A DNA stretch of 64,000 bases from Shimia_B sp038528385. GTDB lineage: Bacteria; Pseudomonadota; Alphaproteobacteria; Rhodobacterales; Rhodobacteraceae. Shown piece by piece: positions 17,482 to 26,138 of this stretch (its first letter is position 1; every line of letters starts with the position of its first letter). A model generated the notes under the pieces. It searched no databases. It had not been told where the DNA came from and saw only the letters and a list, made by a program, of their open reading frames with translations. The stretch spans positions 62,001 through 126,000 of the forward strand of contig JBCBET010000005.1 of assembly GCA_038528385.1 (NCBI GenBank), written 5' to 3'. The position numbers were made by a program, and so were the translations under genes.

Positions 17482-18777
17482 ATGACCGACCTCGCCTCCC
17501 CCGCCACGCTCGACGCCGCGTTCTGGATCACCTCCGCCGTGGTCCTGCTCCTCTTGATGTTCTCGGGCTTCTGCTCGGGCTCCGAGACCGCGCTGACGGC
17601 GGCCTCCCGGGGCAAGCTGCGGGCGCAGGCCGACCGCGGTTCGAAGGGCGCGGCGAAGGCGCTCGAGATCAAGGAGGATGACGAGCGGCTCATCGGCGCG
17701 ATCCTCATGGGCAACAACCTCGCCAACGTGATCGCCACCTCGCTTGCCACGGCCATGCTCACCCGGCTCTTCGGCGCGAACGGGGTGGCGGTGGCCTCTC
17801 TCGTGATGACGGCGATGATCCTGATCTTTGCCGAGGTGATGCCCAAGACCTTCGCGATCTCCGCGCCCGAACGCGCGGCGGGGCTGGCGGCCAATGTCGT
17901 GTCGGTCATGATCCGCGTCCTTTCTCCCTTCGTGGCCGGCGTGCGCGTCATCGTGCGCGCCACGCTGCGCATCTTCGGCGTGCGCGTGACGGCCGAGGAC
18001 AACATGCTCTCGGTGCGCGAGGAGATCATGGGCGCGCTCCAGATCGGCCATGCCGAGGGCGCCGTGGAGAAGGAGGACCGCGACCGCCTGCTGGGCGCGC
18101 TCGATCTCGGCAACCGCACCGTGGAGGAGATCATGCTCCACCGCTCCGCCATCGAGATGATCGATGTGAGCCTGCCGCCGGGAGAGATCCTCTCTGCGGC
18201 ACTCCATTCCCGCCACACGCGGCTGCCGCTCTACGAGGGCGAGACGGAGAACATCGTGGGCATCATCCACGCCAAGGACCTCGCCCGCGCCATGGACAAG
18301 CTCGTGAGGAAGGACATCCCGGAATTCGACGTGCTCGACGTGGCGATGGAGCCTTACTTCGTGCCCGAGACGACGACGCTCGACGACCAGATGCGCGAGT
18401 TCCTGCGCCGCCGCGCGCATTTCGCGCTGGTGGTGGACGAGTACGGCTCGCTCCAGGGGCTCATCACGCTCGAGGACATCCTGGAGGAGATCGTGGGCGA
18501 GATCACCGACGAGTTCGACCAGGCCGAAGACGAGGTCGCGCAGACCGCCGACGGGCAATACATCGTCGACGGGTCCATGACGATCCGCGATCTCAACCGC
18601 GCCCATGACTGGAACCTGCCCGACGAGGAGGCCAACACCGTCGCAGGCATCGTCATCCACGAGGCGCAGATGATCCCCACCGTGGGCCAGGTCTTCAACT
18701 TCCACGACTTCCGCTTCGAGGTGCTCGAAAAGGACGCCAACCGCATCACCAAGCTCAAGGTGCGCCCCCTCCGCTAA
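17482..18777 (+). CDS. CNNM/HlyC-CorC family membrane protein
   Basis: 431 residues. The N-terminal DUF21 membrane domain (about 1-180) contains GSETALTAASRGKL and ILMGNNLANVIATS. A CBS pair follows (about 200-330; VDEYGSLQGLITLEDILEEIVG is the classic second CBS). A C-terminal CorC_HlyC domain (about 345-430) ends in RITKLKVRP. This family is linked to magnesium/cobalt efflux or transport; older hemolysin labels are misleading. The ATG at 17482 gives the standard N-terminus. A perfect palindrome begins within its stop codon. Confidence 0.93.
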   Translation: MTDLASPATLDAAFWITSAVVLLLLMFSGFCSGSETALTAASRGKLRAQADRGSKGAAKALEIKEDDERLIGAILMGNNLANVIATSLATAMLTRLFGANGVAVASLVMTAMILIFAEVMPKTFAISAPERAAGLAANVVSVMIRVLSPFVAGVRVIVRATLRIFGVRVTAEDNMLSVREEIMGALQIGHAEGAVEKEDRDRLLGALDLGNRTVEEIMLHRSAIEMIDVSLPPGEILSAALHSRHTRLPLYEGETENIVGIIHAKDLARAMDKLVRKDIPEFDVLDVAMEPYFVPETTTLDDQMREFLRRRAHFALVVDEYGSLQGLITLEDILEEIVGEITDEFDQAEDEVAQTADGQYIVDGSMTIRDLNRAHDWNLPDEEANTVAGIVIHEAQMIPTVGQVFNFHDFRFEVLEKDANRITKLKVRPLR

Positions 18778-18797
18778 AGTTGACAGCTGTCAACTTT
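18776..18797. promoter_or_regulatory. 22-bp perfect palindrome after the CNNM gene
   Basis: The two 11-base arms AAAGTTGACAG and CTGTCAACTTT are perfect complements with no spacer. The palindrome starts inside the TAA stop and is followed by TTC. As RNA it would be a stem with almost no loop, so a dimeric-repressor operator is as likely as a terminator. It lies about 155 bases upstream of katG. Confidence 0.55.
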
Positions 18798-18857
18798 TTC
18801 GCGCGCCCCGGGCGGGTCGTCGCACGCCGCCGCTTCACGCGCCTTTTGCTTGCATAC

Positions 18858-18874
18858 CTTGGAACGGTTCTAAA
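18858..18874. promoter_or_regulatory. Irr-box-like (ICE) site upstream of katG
   Basis: CTTGGAACGGTTCTAAA matches the palindromic pattern TTTAGAA-N3-TTCTAAA at 12 of 14 arm positions. The right arm is perfect. It lies 79 bases before the katG ATG, a sensible place for an operator. Confidence 0.5.
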
Positions 18875-18952
18875 TACTTGCGCAATGCTCCGCGCGGTGC
18901 GCCGCGCGACCTCACCCTTACCACGACCTCACGCAGCGAAAGGCCTTTGTCG

Positions 18953-21127
18953 ATGGACGGAAATACCCCCAATATCACCGGGTGCCCCGTTGCCCATGGC
19001 GGCAACACCTCGCTCACGAAACCCTCCGTCACCAAGTGGTGGCCGAAGGCTCTGAACCTCGACATCCTCCACCAGAAGGGCGCCCGCGTGGACCCGATGG
19101 ATGCGGAGTTTTCCTACCGTGACGCGGTGCAGACCCTCGATTTCGACGCGCTGAAGGCCGATCTTCACGCGCTCATGACCGAGAGCCAGGACTGGTGGCC
19201 CGCCGATTGGGGCCATTACGGCGGCCTCTTCATCCGCCTCGCTTGGCACTCCGCGGGCTCCTACCGCGTCTCCGACGGGCGCGGCGGCGGCGCGGGCGGC
19301 AATATCCGCTTCGCCCCCCTGAACTCCTGGCCCGACAACGCCTCCCTCGACAAGGCGCGCCGCCTCCTCTGGCCGATCAAGAAGAAGTACGGCAACGCGC
19401 TCTCCTGGGCCGATCTCATCCTCCTCTCGGGCACGGTGGCCTATGAGAGCATGGGGCTCAAAACCTTCGGCTTCGGCTTTGGCCGCGAGGATATCTGGGG
19501 GCCGGAGACGGATGTCTATTGGGGGGCCGAGAACGAATGGCTCGCCCCGTCGGAGAACCGCTACGGCGATATCGACGATGCCGACAGCCTCGAGAACCCG
19601 CTCGCCGCCGTGCATATGGGCCTCGTCTACGTGAACCCGGAGGGGATCAACGGGCAGCCCAACCCGGCCCATACGGCCATGCATGTCCGCACCACCTTCG
19701 CGCGCATGGCCATGAACGATGAGGAAACAGCCGCCCTCACCGCCGGCGGTCACACCGTGGGCAAGGCCCACGGCAATGGCGACGGGCAGCTCATCGGCTC
19801 CGAGCCCGAGGGCGAGAACCTCGAGGCGCAAGGCTTCGGCTGGGCCAACCCGAACCACCAGGGCAAGGCGTCGAACGCCTTCACCTCGGGCATCGAGGGC
19901 GCGTGGACGAAGGAGCCCACCCAGTGGGACATGGGCTATTTCGACTACCTCTTCGATTACGAATGGGAGCTGCAGAAATCTCCCGCCGGTGCCTGGCAGT
20001 GGGAACCGGTGGACATGCCCGAGGAGGTCAAGCCCCTCGACGCCAGCGATCCCACGAAGCGCAGCCGCGTGATCATGACGGATGCCGACATGGCGATGCG
20101 GGTGGACCCGGTCTACAACGAGATCTGCCAGCGCTTCCGCGCCGATCCCGACTACTTCGCCGACACCTTCGCGCGGGCCTGGTTCAAGCTCACGCACCGC
20201 GACATGGGCCCACGGGTGAACTACCTCGGCCCGGACGTGCCGGATGAGGATCTCATCTGGCAGGACCCGGTGCCGGCCGGCCCCACGGGCTACGACGTGG
20301 AGGCGCTCAAATCCGCCATTGCAGCGGCAGATCTGCCCGCGGCGGACCTCGTGGCCACCGCCTGGGACAGCGCGCGCACCTATCGCGGCTCCGACCGCCG
20401 GGGCGGCGCCAACGGCGCGCGCATCCGCCTCGCCCCCCAGAACGAGTGGGAGGGCAACGAGCCCGAGCGCCTGACGCGGGTGCTGGGCGTGCTGGAGCCG
20501 CTGGCCGCGGAACACGGCGCCTCCCTCGCCGACACGATCGTGCTCGCGGGGAATGTGGGCGTGGAGCAGTGCATCGCGGCCGCAGGGCTCGACCTGGAGG
20601 TGCCCTTCGCACCGGGCCGTGGCGACGCCACCGACGAGATGACGGATGCCGATAGCTTCGACGTGCTCGAGCCGCTGGCCGACGGCTTCCGCAACTTCTC
20701 CAAGGAGGTCTACTCCGTCTCGCCCGAGGAGATGCTCCTCGACCGCGCGCAGCTCATGGGGCTAACGGGCTGGGAGATGACGGTCCTCCTGGGCGGGATG
20801 CGCGTGATGGGCACGAACCACGGCGGGACGAAGCACGGCGTCTTCACCGACCGCGAGGGCGCGCTCACGAACGACTTCTTCGTGAACCTCACGGACATGT
20901 CCAACAGCTGGCATCCCACGGGCGAAACCTACGAGATCCGCGACCGGCAGTCGGGCGATGTGAAGTGGACGGCCACGCGCGCCGATCTGGTCTTCGGCTC
21001 GAACTCCATCCTGCGGAGCTACGCGGAGGTCTATGCCCAGGACGACAACGCCGAGAAGTTCGCTCGCGATTTCGTGGCGGCGTGGACGAAGGTGATGACG
21101 CTCGACCGCTTCGACCTCGCGGCCTGA
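18953..21127 (+). CDS. katG: Catalase-peroxidase
   Basis: Bifunctional heme enzyme that removes hydrogen peroxide and oxidises organic donors. 724 residues, full length with both duplicated halves. Distal-side residues are Arg95, Trp98 and His99 in IRLAWHSAGSYR. Tyr226 (MGLVYVNPEG) and Met252 (RMAMNDEETA) complete the Trp-Tyr-Met adduct needed for catalase activity. The proximal heme ligand is His267 in AGGHTVGKAHG. The ATG at 18953 is chosen over an upstream in-frame TTG because it gives the usual short leader. An Irr-like box lies upstream; no oxyR is adjacent. Confidence 0.97.
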   Translation: MDGNTPNITGCPVAHGGNTSLTKPSVTKWWPKALNLDILHQKGARVDPMDAEFSYRDAVQTLDFDALKADLHALMTESQDWWPADWGHYGGLFIRLAWHSAGSYRVSDGRGGGAGGNIRFAPLNSWPDNASLDKARRLLWPIKKKYGNALSWADLILLSGTVAYESMGLKTFGFGFGREDIWGPETDVYWGAENEWLAPSENRYGDIDDADSLENPLAAVHMGLVYVNPEGINGQPNPAHTAMHVRTTFARMAMNDEETAALTAGGHTVGKAHGNGDGQLIGSEPEGENLEAQGFGWANPNHQGKASNAFTSGIEGAWTKEPTQWDMGYFDYLFDYEWELQKSPAGAWQWEPVDMPEEVKPLDASDPTKRSRVIMTDADMAMRVDPVYNEICQRFRADPDYFADTFARAWFKLTHRDMGPRVNYLGPDVPDEDLIWQDPVPAGPTGYDVEALKSAIAAADLPAADLVATAWDSARTYRGSDRRGGANGARIRLAPQNEWEGNEPERLTRVLGVLEPLAAEHGASLADTIVLAGNVGVEQCIAAAGLDLEVPFAPGRGDATDEMTDADSFDVLEPLADGFRNFSKEVYSVSPEEMLLDRAQLMGLTGWEMTVLLGGMRVMGTNHGGTKHGVFTDREGALTNDFFVNLTDMSNSWHPTGETYEIRDRQSGDVKWTATRADLVFGSNSILRSYAEVYAQDDNAEKFARDFVAAWTKVMTLDRFDLAA

Positions 21128-21138
21128 CGCGGAGAGAC

Positions 21139-21156
21139 GTGGGGGCCAGCCCCCAC
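21139..21156 (+). terminator. Hairpin after katG
   Basis: The seven-base-pair stem GTGGGGG/CCCCCAC with a CCAG loop begins 12 bases past the katG stop. No U-run follows. The 276-base stretch 21128-21403 otherwise holds no convincing gene and becomes AT-richer towards the next gene. Confidence 0.5.
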
Positions 21157-21403
21157 ACTCCGGAATTTGATTGGATAAAAGTAGGGCGGGTCCGGGTGGA
21201 CCTGCCCTTTCTCTTTGTCGTCATTACATCCTGAGCCTATACGAAAAAGACAGAGCCTCACGACTTGCGTCTGCTCCTGCCATGGGCAACGATAGGTTGG
21301 ACAGGTTAGGCATTCCAGGACCTGGAGATGCTTTAAGACGCGCCGCACGCAAAACTGCCCTGAGACTAGCAACAAGAATTATCATCCAACCCACGAGGAA
21401 GTA

Positions 21404-21976
21404 ATGAGAGTCGCTTTTGCTATCTTCCTTGCCCTGTGGGGATGCGAAACACGCGAGCCGATGGCGGTAGATCAGATTTGGAGTGAATTTGCTGAAGGAA
21501 TGAATAACGTACCTTTGCTTAAGGCCTCTGATTGGAAATCAGAGGCAGGATCATGCATCGTTGAATTACGTAGGTCGTTTCCTGGCTTCTGTGATGCCGG
21601 CAACACGACGCTCTTTGAGACTATCACCCTTGATCTTTCGGAATTACAGGGAGTATCTCATTTATCACATGATGGCACCACAGTTGCAATATTTCGCTTT
21701 AAGAAGCGCCCCTCCGACAGGATGATGGAAGCTTTTGCAATTGTTAGAGGCGAACCCGACAGAAAAATGGAAGAAAAGCTCAGCCTTGAGGAAAGAAACG
21801 CGTCAGCGATTGAATACCTTAGAACGAACGGCATAAGGTCTATGAAAATTAGTGATGCGTGCACCGATAGAAATCTCCTCGGGATTGGCGGCGACGCAGA
21901 AATAGAGATTCTTGTGAACTCTGCCAGTTTCAGGGCGCTTGAAAATCATATATCAAGATTAATATCAGAGTGCTAA
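21404..21976 (+). CDS. Orphan low-GC putative lipoprotein
   Basis: 190 residues of unrecognised family. The ATG at 21404 has a good GAGGAA site five bases upstream. The first residues, MRVAFAIFLALWGCETRE, form a very short signal peptide with a plausible lipobox (LWGC, Cys14). The rest is soluble, with several Cys residues and no motif I know. Base and codon use differ sharply from all neighbours: AT-rich third positions, AAA/AGA/ATA codons, roughly 45 percent G+C by eye. This points to recent transfer or an escaped island gene. It is cut off from katG by a hairpin and convergent with the HerA-like gene. Confidence 0.7.
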   Translation: MRVAFAIFLALWGCETREPMAVDQIWSEFAEGMNNVPLLKASDWKSEAGSCIVELRRSFPGFCDAGNTTLFETITLDLSELQGVSHLSHDGTTVAIFRFKKRPSDRMMEAFAIVRGEPDRKMEEKLSLEERNASAIEYLRTNGIRSMKISDACTDRNLLGIGGDAEIEILVNSASFRALENHISRLISEC

Positions 21977-21995
21977 AAGAATGAAGTCATGTTGG

Positions 21996-23534
21996 TCAGC
22001 GGCCCTTGAAGAGCCCGCCCAGCACACCGCGCACGATGCGGCGTCCCGTGGTGCCCTTGAGTTCCTTGATGAGGGCAGAGCCGAGCGCGCTGCCCACGCT
22101 TTCAGCGCCGACACGGCGGCTCGTGGAGCGATTGACGCGGGCGCCCGAATACCGCCGCGCGGCGCGGTATTCGCGCTCCATGGCTTCAGCCTCCTCCTCG
22201 GCGGTCTCTGCCGCTTCGGCCTCCTTGGCGGCCTGCTCGGCGCGGGCGGTGAGGAGCTCGAAGGCGCTCTCGCGGTCTTTCAGTGCCTCGTATTTGCCAG
22301 CGACGGGGCTCGCGGCCATGACCCCTGCCCGCTCGGCCTCCGTGATGGGGCCGAGCTGCGAGGACGGCGGGCGGATGAGCGTCCGCTCCACGATGCCGGG
22401 CACGCCCTTTTTCTGGAGCATCGAGGTGACCGCCTCGCCCACGCCCACCTCGCGGATCGCCTCCTCGGTGTCGAAACGCGGGTTCTCGCGGTAGGTCTCG
22501 GCGGCGAGGCGCAGCGCCTTCCTGTCGCGCGCGGTGAAGGCGCGGAGCGCGTGCTGCACGCGGTTGCCGAGCTGGCCCAGGATATCCTCGGGGATGTCGT
22601 CGGGGGACTGCGTGATGAAGTAGACGCCCACGCCCTTCGACCGGATGAGGCGCGCCACCTGCTCAACTTTCTCCACGAGCGCCTTCGGAGCATCTTCGAA
22701 GAGGAGATGCGCCTCGTCGAAGAAGAAGACGAGGCGGGGCTTTTCCGGGTCGCCCACCTCCGGCAGCTCCTCGAAGAGCTCGGAGAGAAACCAGAGGAGG
22801 AAGGTGGCGTAGAGGCGGGGGGAGGACATGAGCTGGTCGGCGGCGAGGATGTTGACCCGCCCGCGCCCGTCCGTGTCCGTGCGCATGATGTCCGAGAGCT
22901 CGAGCGCGGGCTCGCCGAAGAGCTGCGCGCCGCCTTGGTTCTCGATGACGAGGAGCCGGCGCTGGATCGCCCCGATGGAGGCCACGGAGACGTTGCCGTA
23001 GCGCAGCGAGAGCGTGTCGCGGTTCTCCCCCACCCAGACGAGGAGCGCCTGGAGGTCCTTGAGATCGAGGAGCGGCAGCCCCTGCTCGTCAGCCACACGG
23101 AAGGCGATGTTGAGGATCCCCTCCTGCGCCTCGGAGAGCTCGAGGAGCCGCGCGAGGAGGAGCGGGCCCATCTCGGCCACCGTGGTGCGCACCGGATGCC
23201 CCTTCTCCCCGAAGAGGTCCCAGAACGTCACCGGCACGGCGCCGTAGGCGTAGTCCGAAAACCCGATCGTCTCGGCCCGGGAGGTGAAGGCGCCGTGGAG
23301 CTTGAAGTCCGCGCTCCCCGCCTTCGCGAGCCCCGAAAGATCGCCCTTCACGTCCGACAGAAAGACCGGCACGCCGTCCGCCGAGAACCCTTCGGCCAGG
23401 ATCTGCAGCGTCACCGTCTTGCCCGTGCCCGTGGCCCCGGCCACAAGTCCGTGGCGATTGGCGTATTTCAGCGCAAGCTCCTGGCGCACGCCATAGCCCT
23501 CGCCCCCGCCGCCGACGAAAATTCCCTGCTCCAT
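21996..23534 (-). CDS. HerA/DUF853-family P-loop ATPase
   Basis: 512 residues from the ATG at 23534, which gives the family N-terminus MEQGIFVGGGGEGYGV. Walker A is GATGTGKT (33-40), Walker B is LVFFFDEAHLLF, and QSPDDIPEDILGQLGNRVQHALRAFT is typical of DUF853 helicase-like proteins. The role in bacteria is not established. The C-terminus is rich in Glu/Ala helices and then basic. An in-frame ATG at 23603 would add 23 residues encoded by a 12-base repeat, so the start is slightly uncertain. Confidence 0.88.
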   Translation of the reverse strand: MEQGIFVGGGGEGYGVRQELALKYANRHGLVAGATGTGKTVTLQILAEGFSADGVPVFLSDVKGDLSGLAKAGSADFKLHGAFTSRAETIGFSDYAYGAVPVTFWDLFGEKGHPVRTTVAEMGPLLLARLLELSEAQEGILNIAFRVADEQGLPLLDLKDLQALLVWVGENRDTLSLRYGNVSVASIGAIQRRLLVIENQGGAQLFGEPALELSDIMRTDTDGRGRVNILAADQLMSSPRLYATFLLWFLSELFEELPEVGDPEKPRLVFFFDEAHLLFEDAPKALVEKVEQVARLIRSKGVGVYFITQSPDDIPEDILGQLGNRVQHALRAFTARDRKALRLAAETYRENPRFDTEEAIREVGVGEAVTSMLQKKGVPGIVERTLIRPPSSQLGPITEAERAGVMAASPVAGKYEALKDRESAFELLTARAEQAAKEAEAAETAEEEAEAMEREYRAARRYSGARVNRSTSRRVGAESVGSALGSALIKELKGTTGRRIVRGVLGGLFKGR

Positions 23535-23549
23535 CGCACCCCTCCCGCG

Positions 23550-23621
23550 CCCAGTTTCGCGCCCCGTGTCGCACCCCGTGTCGCACCCAATGCCGCGTCC
23601 CATGTCGCGCCGAGTGTCGCG
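23550..23621. repeat. 12-bp degenerate minisatellite at the 5' end of the DUF853 gene
   Basis: Six tandem 12-mers can be aligned, two of them identical (CCCCGTGTCGCA) and the others differing at two to five positions. On the minus strand they would encode a four-residue repeat (CDTG/RETG) if translation began upstream of 23534. The whole 386-base divergent gap 23535-23920 holds this repeat, a terminator-like hairpin and no clear gene. Confidence 0.75.
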
Positions 23622-23785
23622 CGACCATACCGGTTTGCGCGACCTGAGCCAGCCGCTTCCAGGGATTTGGCCGCCTTTTCAAAGCGGAGGCCCGCCCCAC
23701 CGCCAATAGCCTGTTGACGGCAGGCATCGAGATACGTAGCGTCTTCGCCAATAAGTCGGCCAGTCCGACGGGGAGACACGACGAG

Positions 23786-23812
23786 AAAGGGTTCGCAGCG
23801 CGAGCCCTTTTT
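23786..23812 (+). terminator. Intrinsic terminator with no upstream gene
   Basis: An 11-base-pair stem (AAAGGGTTCGC with its complement, one T-G pair) and an AGC loop are followed by TTC, so the 3' arm ends in five T residues. It lies 109 bases before the IalB-family ATG on the same strand, with no annotated plus-strand gene in front of it. It may be an attenuator of that gene or the end of a small RNA. Confidence 0.6.
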
Positions 23813-23920
23813 CTATGGCGGCCTCCAGGGTGCTGCGGCACCGCCGCGCACGGCGTTTTGCACTGACACTCCCCCGAGCCCGTGCTAAGCGCCCCGGCAA
23901 AGACTTTCGAGGAGTGAGAA

Positions 23921-24514
23921 ATGAAGTCCATTCGGCAGATCACGGCAACCGCGGCACTCGGCCTCACGCTCTCCCTGGCCGCCCCGCTGACGGCGCAGGC
24001 GCAGAGCACCGAGGGCGAGGCCACCGAGGGGCTCTCCATGGGCCAGACCCTGGTGGACGGCCGCGTCGTGGGCGAGGAATATGTGGGCGACACCTTCCAG
24101 GACTGGGCCCATCGCTGCGTGACGACCGCCGACGGCACCGATCCCTGCAACGCCTACCAGCTCCTCGTGGACAGCGAGGGCAATTCGGTGGCCGAGATCT
24201 CGCTCGTGCCGATCAGCAATGGCGGGCAGGCCGTGGCCGGCGGCACCATCGTCACGCCGCTGGAGACGCTGCTCCTGCAGCAGGTGACGCTCCGGATCGA
24301 CGCGGGCGCGGAGCGCCGCTACCCGTTCTCGTTCTGCACGCGGCAGGGCTGCATCTCCCGGGTGGGCTTCACCCAGGCGGATATCGACGCCATGAAGCGC
24401 GGGGCGGGGGCCACGCTCTCCATCGTGCCCGCGGGCGCGCCGGACCAGCCCGTGGTTCTCGACGTCTCGCTCACGGGGTTCACCGCGGCCTATGACGCGC
24501 TCGCGCCGCGCTAG
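23921..24514 (+). CDS. Invasion-associated locus B (IalB) family periplasmic protein
   Basis: 197 residues. A clean signal peptide ends at AQAQ (about residue 28). The IalB core shows FQDWAHRC, DPCNAYQLLVDSEGNSVAEISLVPI (in pieces) and CTRQGCISRVGF. The Cys pairs suggest disulfides. The molecular role is unknown; in Bartonella the namesake aids erythrocyte invasion, but environmental homologues are common. The ATG at 23921 follows GAGGAGTGAG. A terminator follows the gene. Confidence 0.88.
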   Translation: MKSIRQITATAALGLTLSLAAPLTAQAQSTEGEATEGLSMGQTLVDGRVVGEEYVGDTFQDWAHRCVTTADGTDPCNAYQLLVDSEGNSVAEISLVPISNGGQAVAGGTIVTPLETLLLQQVTLRIDAGAERRYPFSFCTRQGCISRVGFTQADIDAMKRGAGATLSIVPAGAPDQPVVLDVSLTGFTAAYDALAPR

Positions 24515-24538
24515 GTCTCAACTGGTATCAGACACGGC

Positions 24539-24566
24539 GGCGCCCTCCCGAGAGAGGGCGCCATTT
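24539..24566 (+). terminator. Rho-independent terminator after the IalB gene
   Basis: A nine-base-pair GC stem (GGCGCCCTC/GAGGGCGCC) with a six-base loop is followed by ATTTT, 24 bases past the stop. Confidence 0.75.
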
Positions 24567-24631
24567 TCGTCTCCGCGCTCCGTCCCTCGGCTCTGAAGAC
24601 CTGGGGCAACGCGGGACTGCCCCCCGCTCCC

Positions 24632-25840
24632 TCACACCGCGCGGAGCGCGAGCACCGCGTTGAGCCCGCCAAAGGCGAACGCGTTCGAGAGCGCGCCGGT
24701 GACCTTCACCTCCCGCGCCTCGTTCGGGACGACGTCGAGCGCGCATTCGGGGTCGGGCTCCTCATAGCCGATCGTGGGCGCGATGACCCCGTCGCGGAGC
24801 GCCATGATGCAGGCGAGGAGCTCCACCGCGCCGGTGCCCCCGATGCAATGGCCGTGCATGCTTTTCGTCGAAGAGATCATCAGCCGGTCGGCGTGCGGGC
24901 CGAAGGCGCCCGCCACGGCGGCGCATTCGGTTTTGTCATTGGCAGCGGTGCCGGTGCCGTGAGCATTGATATAGCCGATCTCTCCCGGATCCATGGCGGC
25001 GTCGCGCAGGGCGCCCGCGATGGCGCGGCCGGCTCCCTGCTGGGAGGGCATGACGATGTCGGCGGCGTCCGAGGTCATGGCGAAGCCCGTGACCTCCGCC
25101 ATGATGTCGGCGCCGCGGGCCTTGGCGCGGCCCATCTCCTCGAAGACGAAGACGCCCGCGCCCTCGCCCTGCACCATGCCGTTCCGGTTGCCGGAGAAAG
25201 GCCGGCAGGCATCGCGCGACATCACCCGGAGCCCTTCCCAGGCCTTGATCCCGCCGAAGGTGAGCATCGCCTCCGCCCCGCCGGTGACCATGGCATCCGC
25301 CATGCCCGCGCGGATCATCTGGAACGCGAGCCCCATGGCGTGATTGGAGGACGAGCACGCCGTGGAGACGGTGAAGGACGGCCCCTTCAGGTTGTATTCC
25401 ATGGAGACATGGGAGGTGGCGGCGTTGTTCATGAGCTTCGGCACCACGAAAGGGTGCACGCGGTTCTTCCCCGCCTCGTAGACCGCCCGGTAATTGTCCT
25501 CCCAGGTGTTCATCCCGCCCGCCGCGGTGCCGAGGACGACGCCCGCGCGCGCGGCGAGCTCGCCGCCGAAGGTGAGCCCCGCCTGCGCGATGGCCTCGCG
25601 CGCGGCGAGCAGCGTGAACTGCGTGAACCGGTCGTAGAGCGCCACCTGCTGGCGGTTGAAATGCGCCGCCTCGTCGTAGCCCGTGACCTGCCCGCCGATC
25701 TTGATCTGGAGCCGGTCGACATTGGGAAAATCGAGCGCGCCGATGCCGCAACGCCCCTCGCGCATGGCCTCGAGCGTCGTGGGCACGTCATGGCCCAGGG
25801 CATTGATCGTGCCCGCCCCCGTCAGGACCACGCGTTTCAT
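24632..25840 (-). CDS. Beta-ketoacyl-ACP synthase (FabF-like)
   Basis: 402 residues of the condensing-enzyme family. The catalytic triad is Cys162 (STACSSS), His294 (NAHGTGT) and His331 (SMHGHCIGGTGA), with Lys326. It extends acyl-ACP with malonyl-ACP. It is the last of an lpxD-acp-synthase run, starting 10 bases after the acp stop. It may serve a special acyl chain rather than bulk fatty-acid synthesis, since fabI is elsewhere and no fabG or fabD is nearby. NodE-like and FabF-like assignments cannot be separated by eye. Confidence 0.92.
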   Translation of the reverse strand: MKRVVLTGAGTINALGHDVPTTLEAMREGRCGIGALDFPNVDRLQIKIGGQVTGYDEAAHFNRQQVALYDRFTQFTLLAAREAIAQAGLTFGGELAARAGVVLGTAAGGMNTWEDNYRAVYEAGKNRVHPFVVPKLMNNAATSHVSMEYNLKGPSFTVSTACSSSNHAMGLAFQMIRAGMADAMVTGGAEAMLTFGGIKAWEGLRVMSRDACRPFSGNRNGMVQGEGAGVFVFEEMGRAKARGADIMAEVTGFAMTSDAADIVMPSQQGAGRAIAGALRDAAMDPGEIGYINAHGTGTAANDKTECAAVAGAFGPHADRLMISSTKSMHGHCIGGTGAVELLACIMALRDGVIAPTIGYEEPDPECALDVVPNEAREVKVTGALSNAFAFGGLNAVLALRAV

Positions 25841-25850
25841 GGGCGGCGCT

Positions 25851-26108
25851 TCATTTCTGCTCTTTGATCAGCTCTTTGACGGCGCGCGTGATGGCGGCGA
25901 CGGAGGAGATGTCGAAATCGCTCTTTTCCGGTTCGTTGGCGTTGAAGGGCACTTCGATGTCGAAGGCCTCCTCGATGCCGAAGATGCATTCCACGAGGCC
26001 CAGGGAATCGAGGCCGAGGTCTTCGAGTGTGCTGTCGTCGGTGACGTCCCCGGGCTCGAGCATCGCTTGTTCGGCGATGATCTCCTTGACCTTGGTGTCG
26101 ACATCCAT
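25851..26108 (-). CDS. Acyl carrier protein (dedicated, not the housekeeping AcpP)
   Basis: 85 residues. The phosphopantetheine site is Ser35 in LGLDSLGLVE. The region after helix II (FDIEVPFNANEPEKSDFDISS) is longer and more acidic than in AcpP. It sits between lpxD and a ketoacyl synthase, which suggests it carries a special acyl chain for lipid A or another envelope lipid. The ATG at 26108 follows GGAGTACGCCC. Confidence 0.9.
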   Translation of the reverse strand: MDVDTKVKEIIAEQAMLEPGDVTDDSTLEDLGLDSLGLVECIFGIEEAFDIEVPFNANEPEKSDFDISSVAAITRAVKELIKEQK

Positions 26109-26138
26109 GGGCGTACTCCTGCCTCGCTCGAGGCGGAC

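Noticed and set aside
18878..18952. TTG at 18878 as the katG start
   Set aside because: It would add 25 atypical residues and lies only four bases from the Irr-like box; the ATG at 18953 fits the family.
21171..21404. 77-codon reading frame upstream of the low-GC lipoprotein
   Set aside because: TTG start without a ribosome binding site, no coding signature, and it runs through the katG downstream gap; probably chance.
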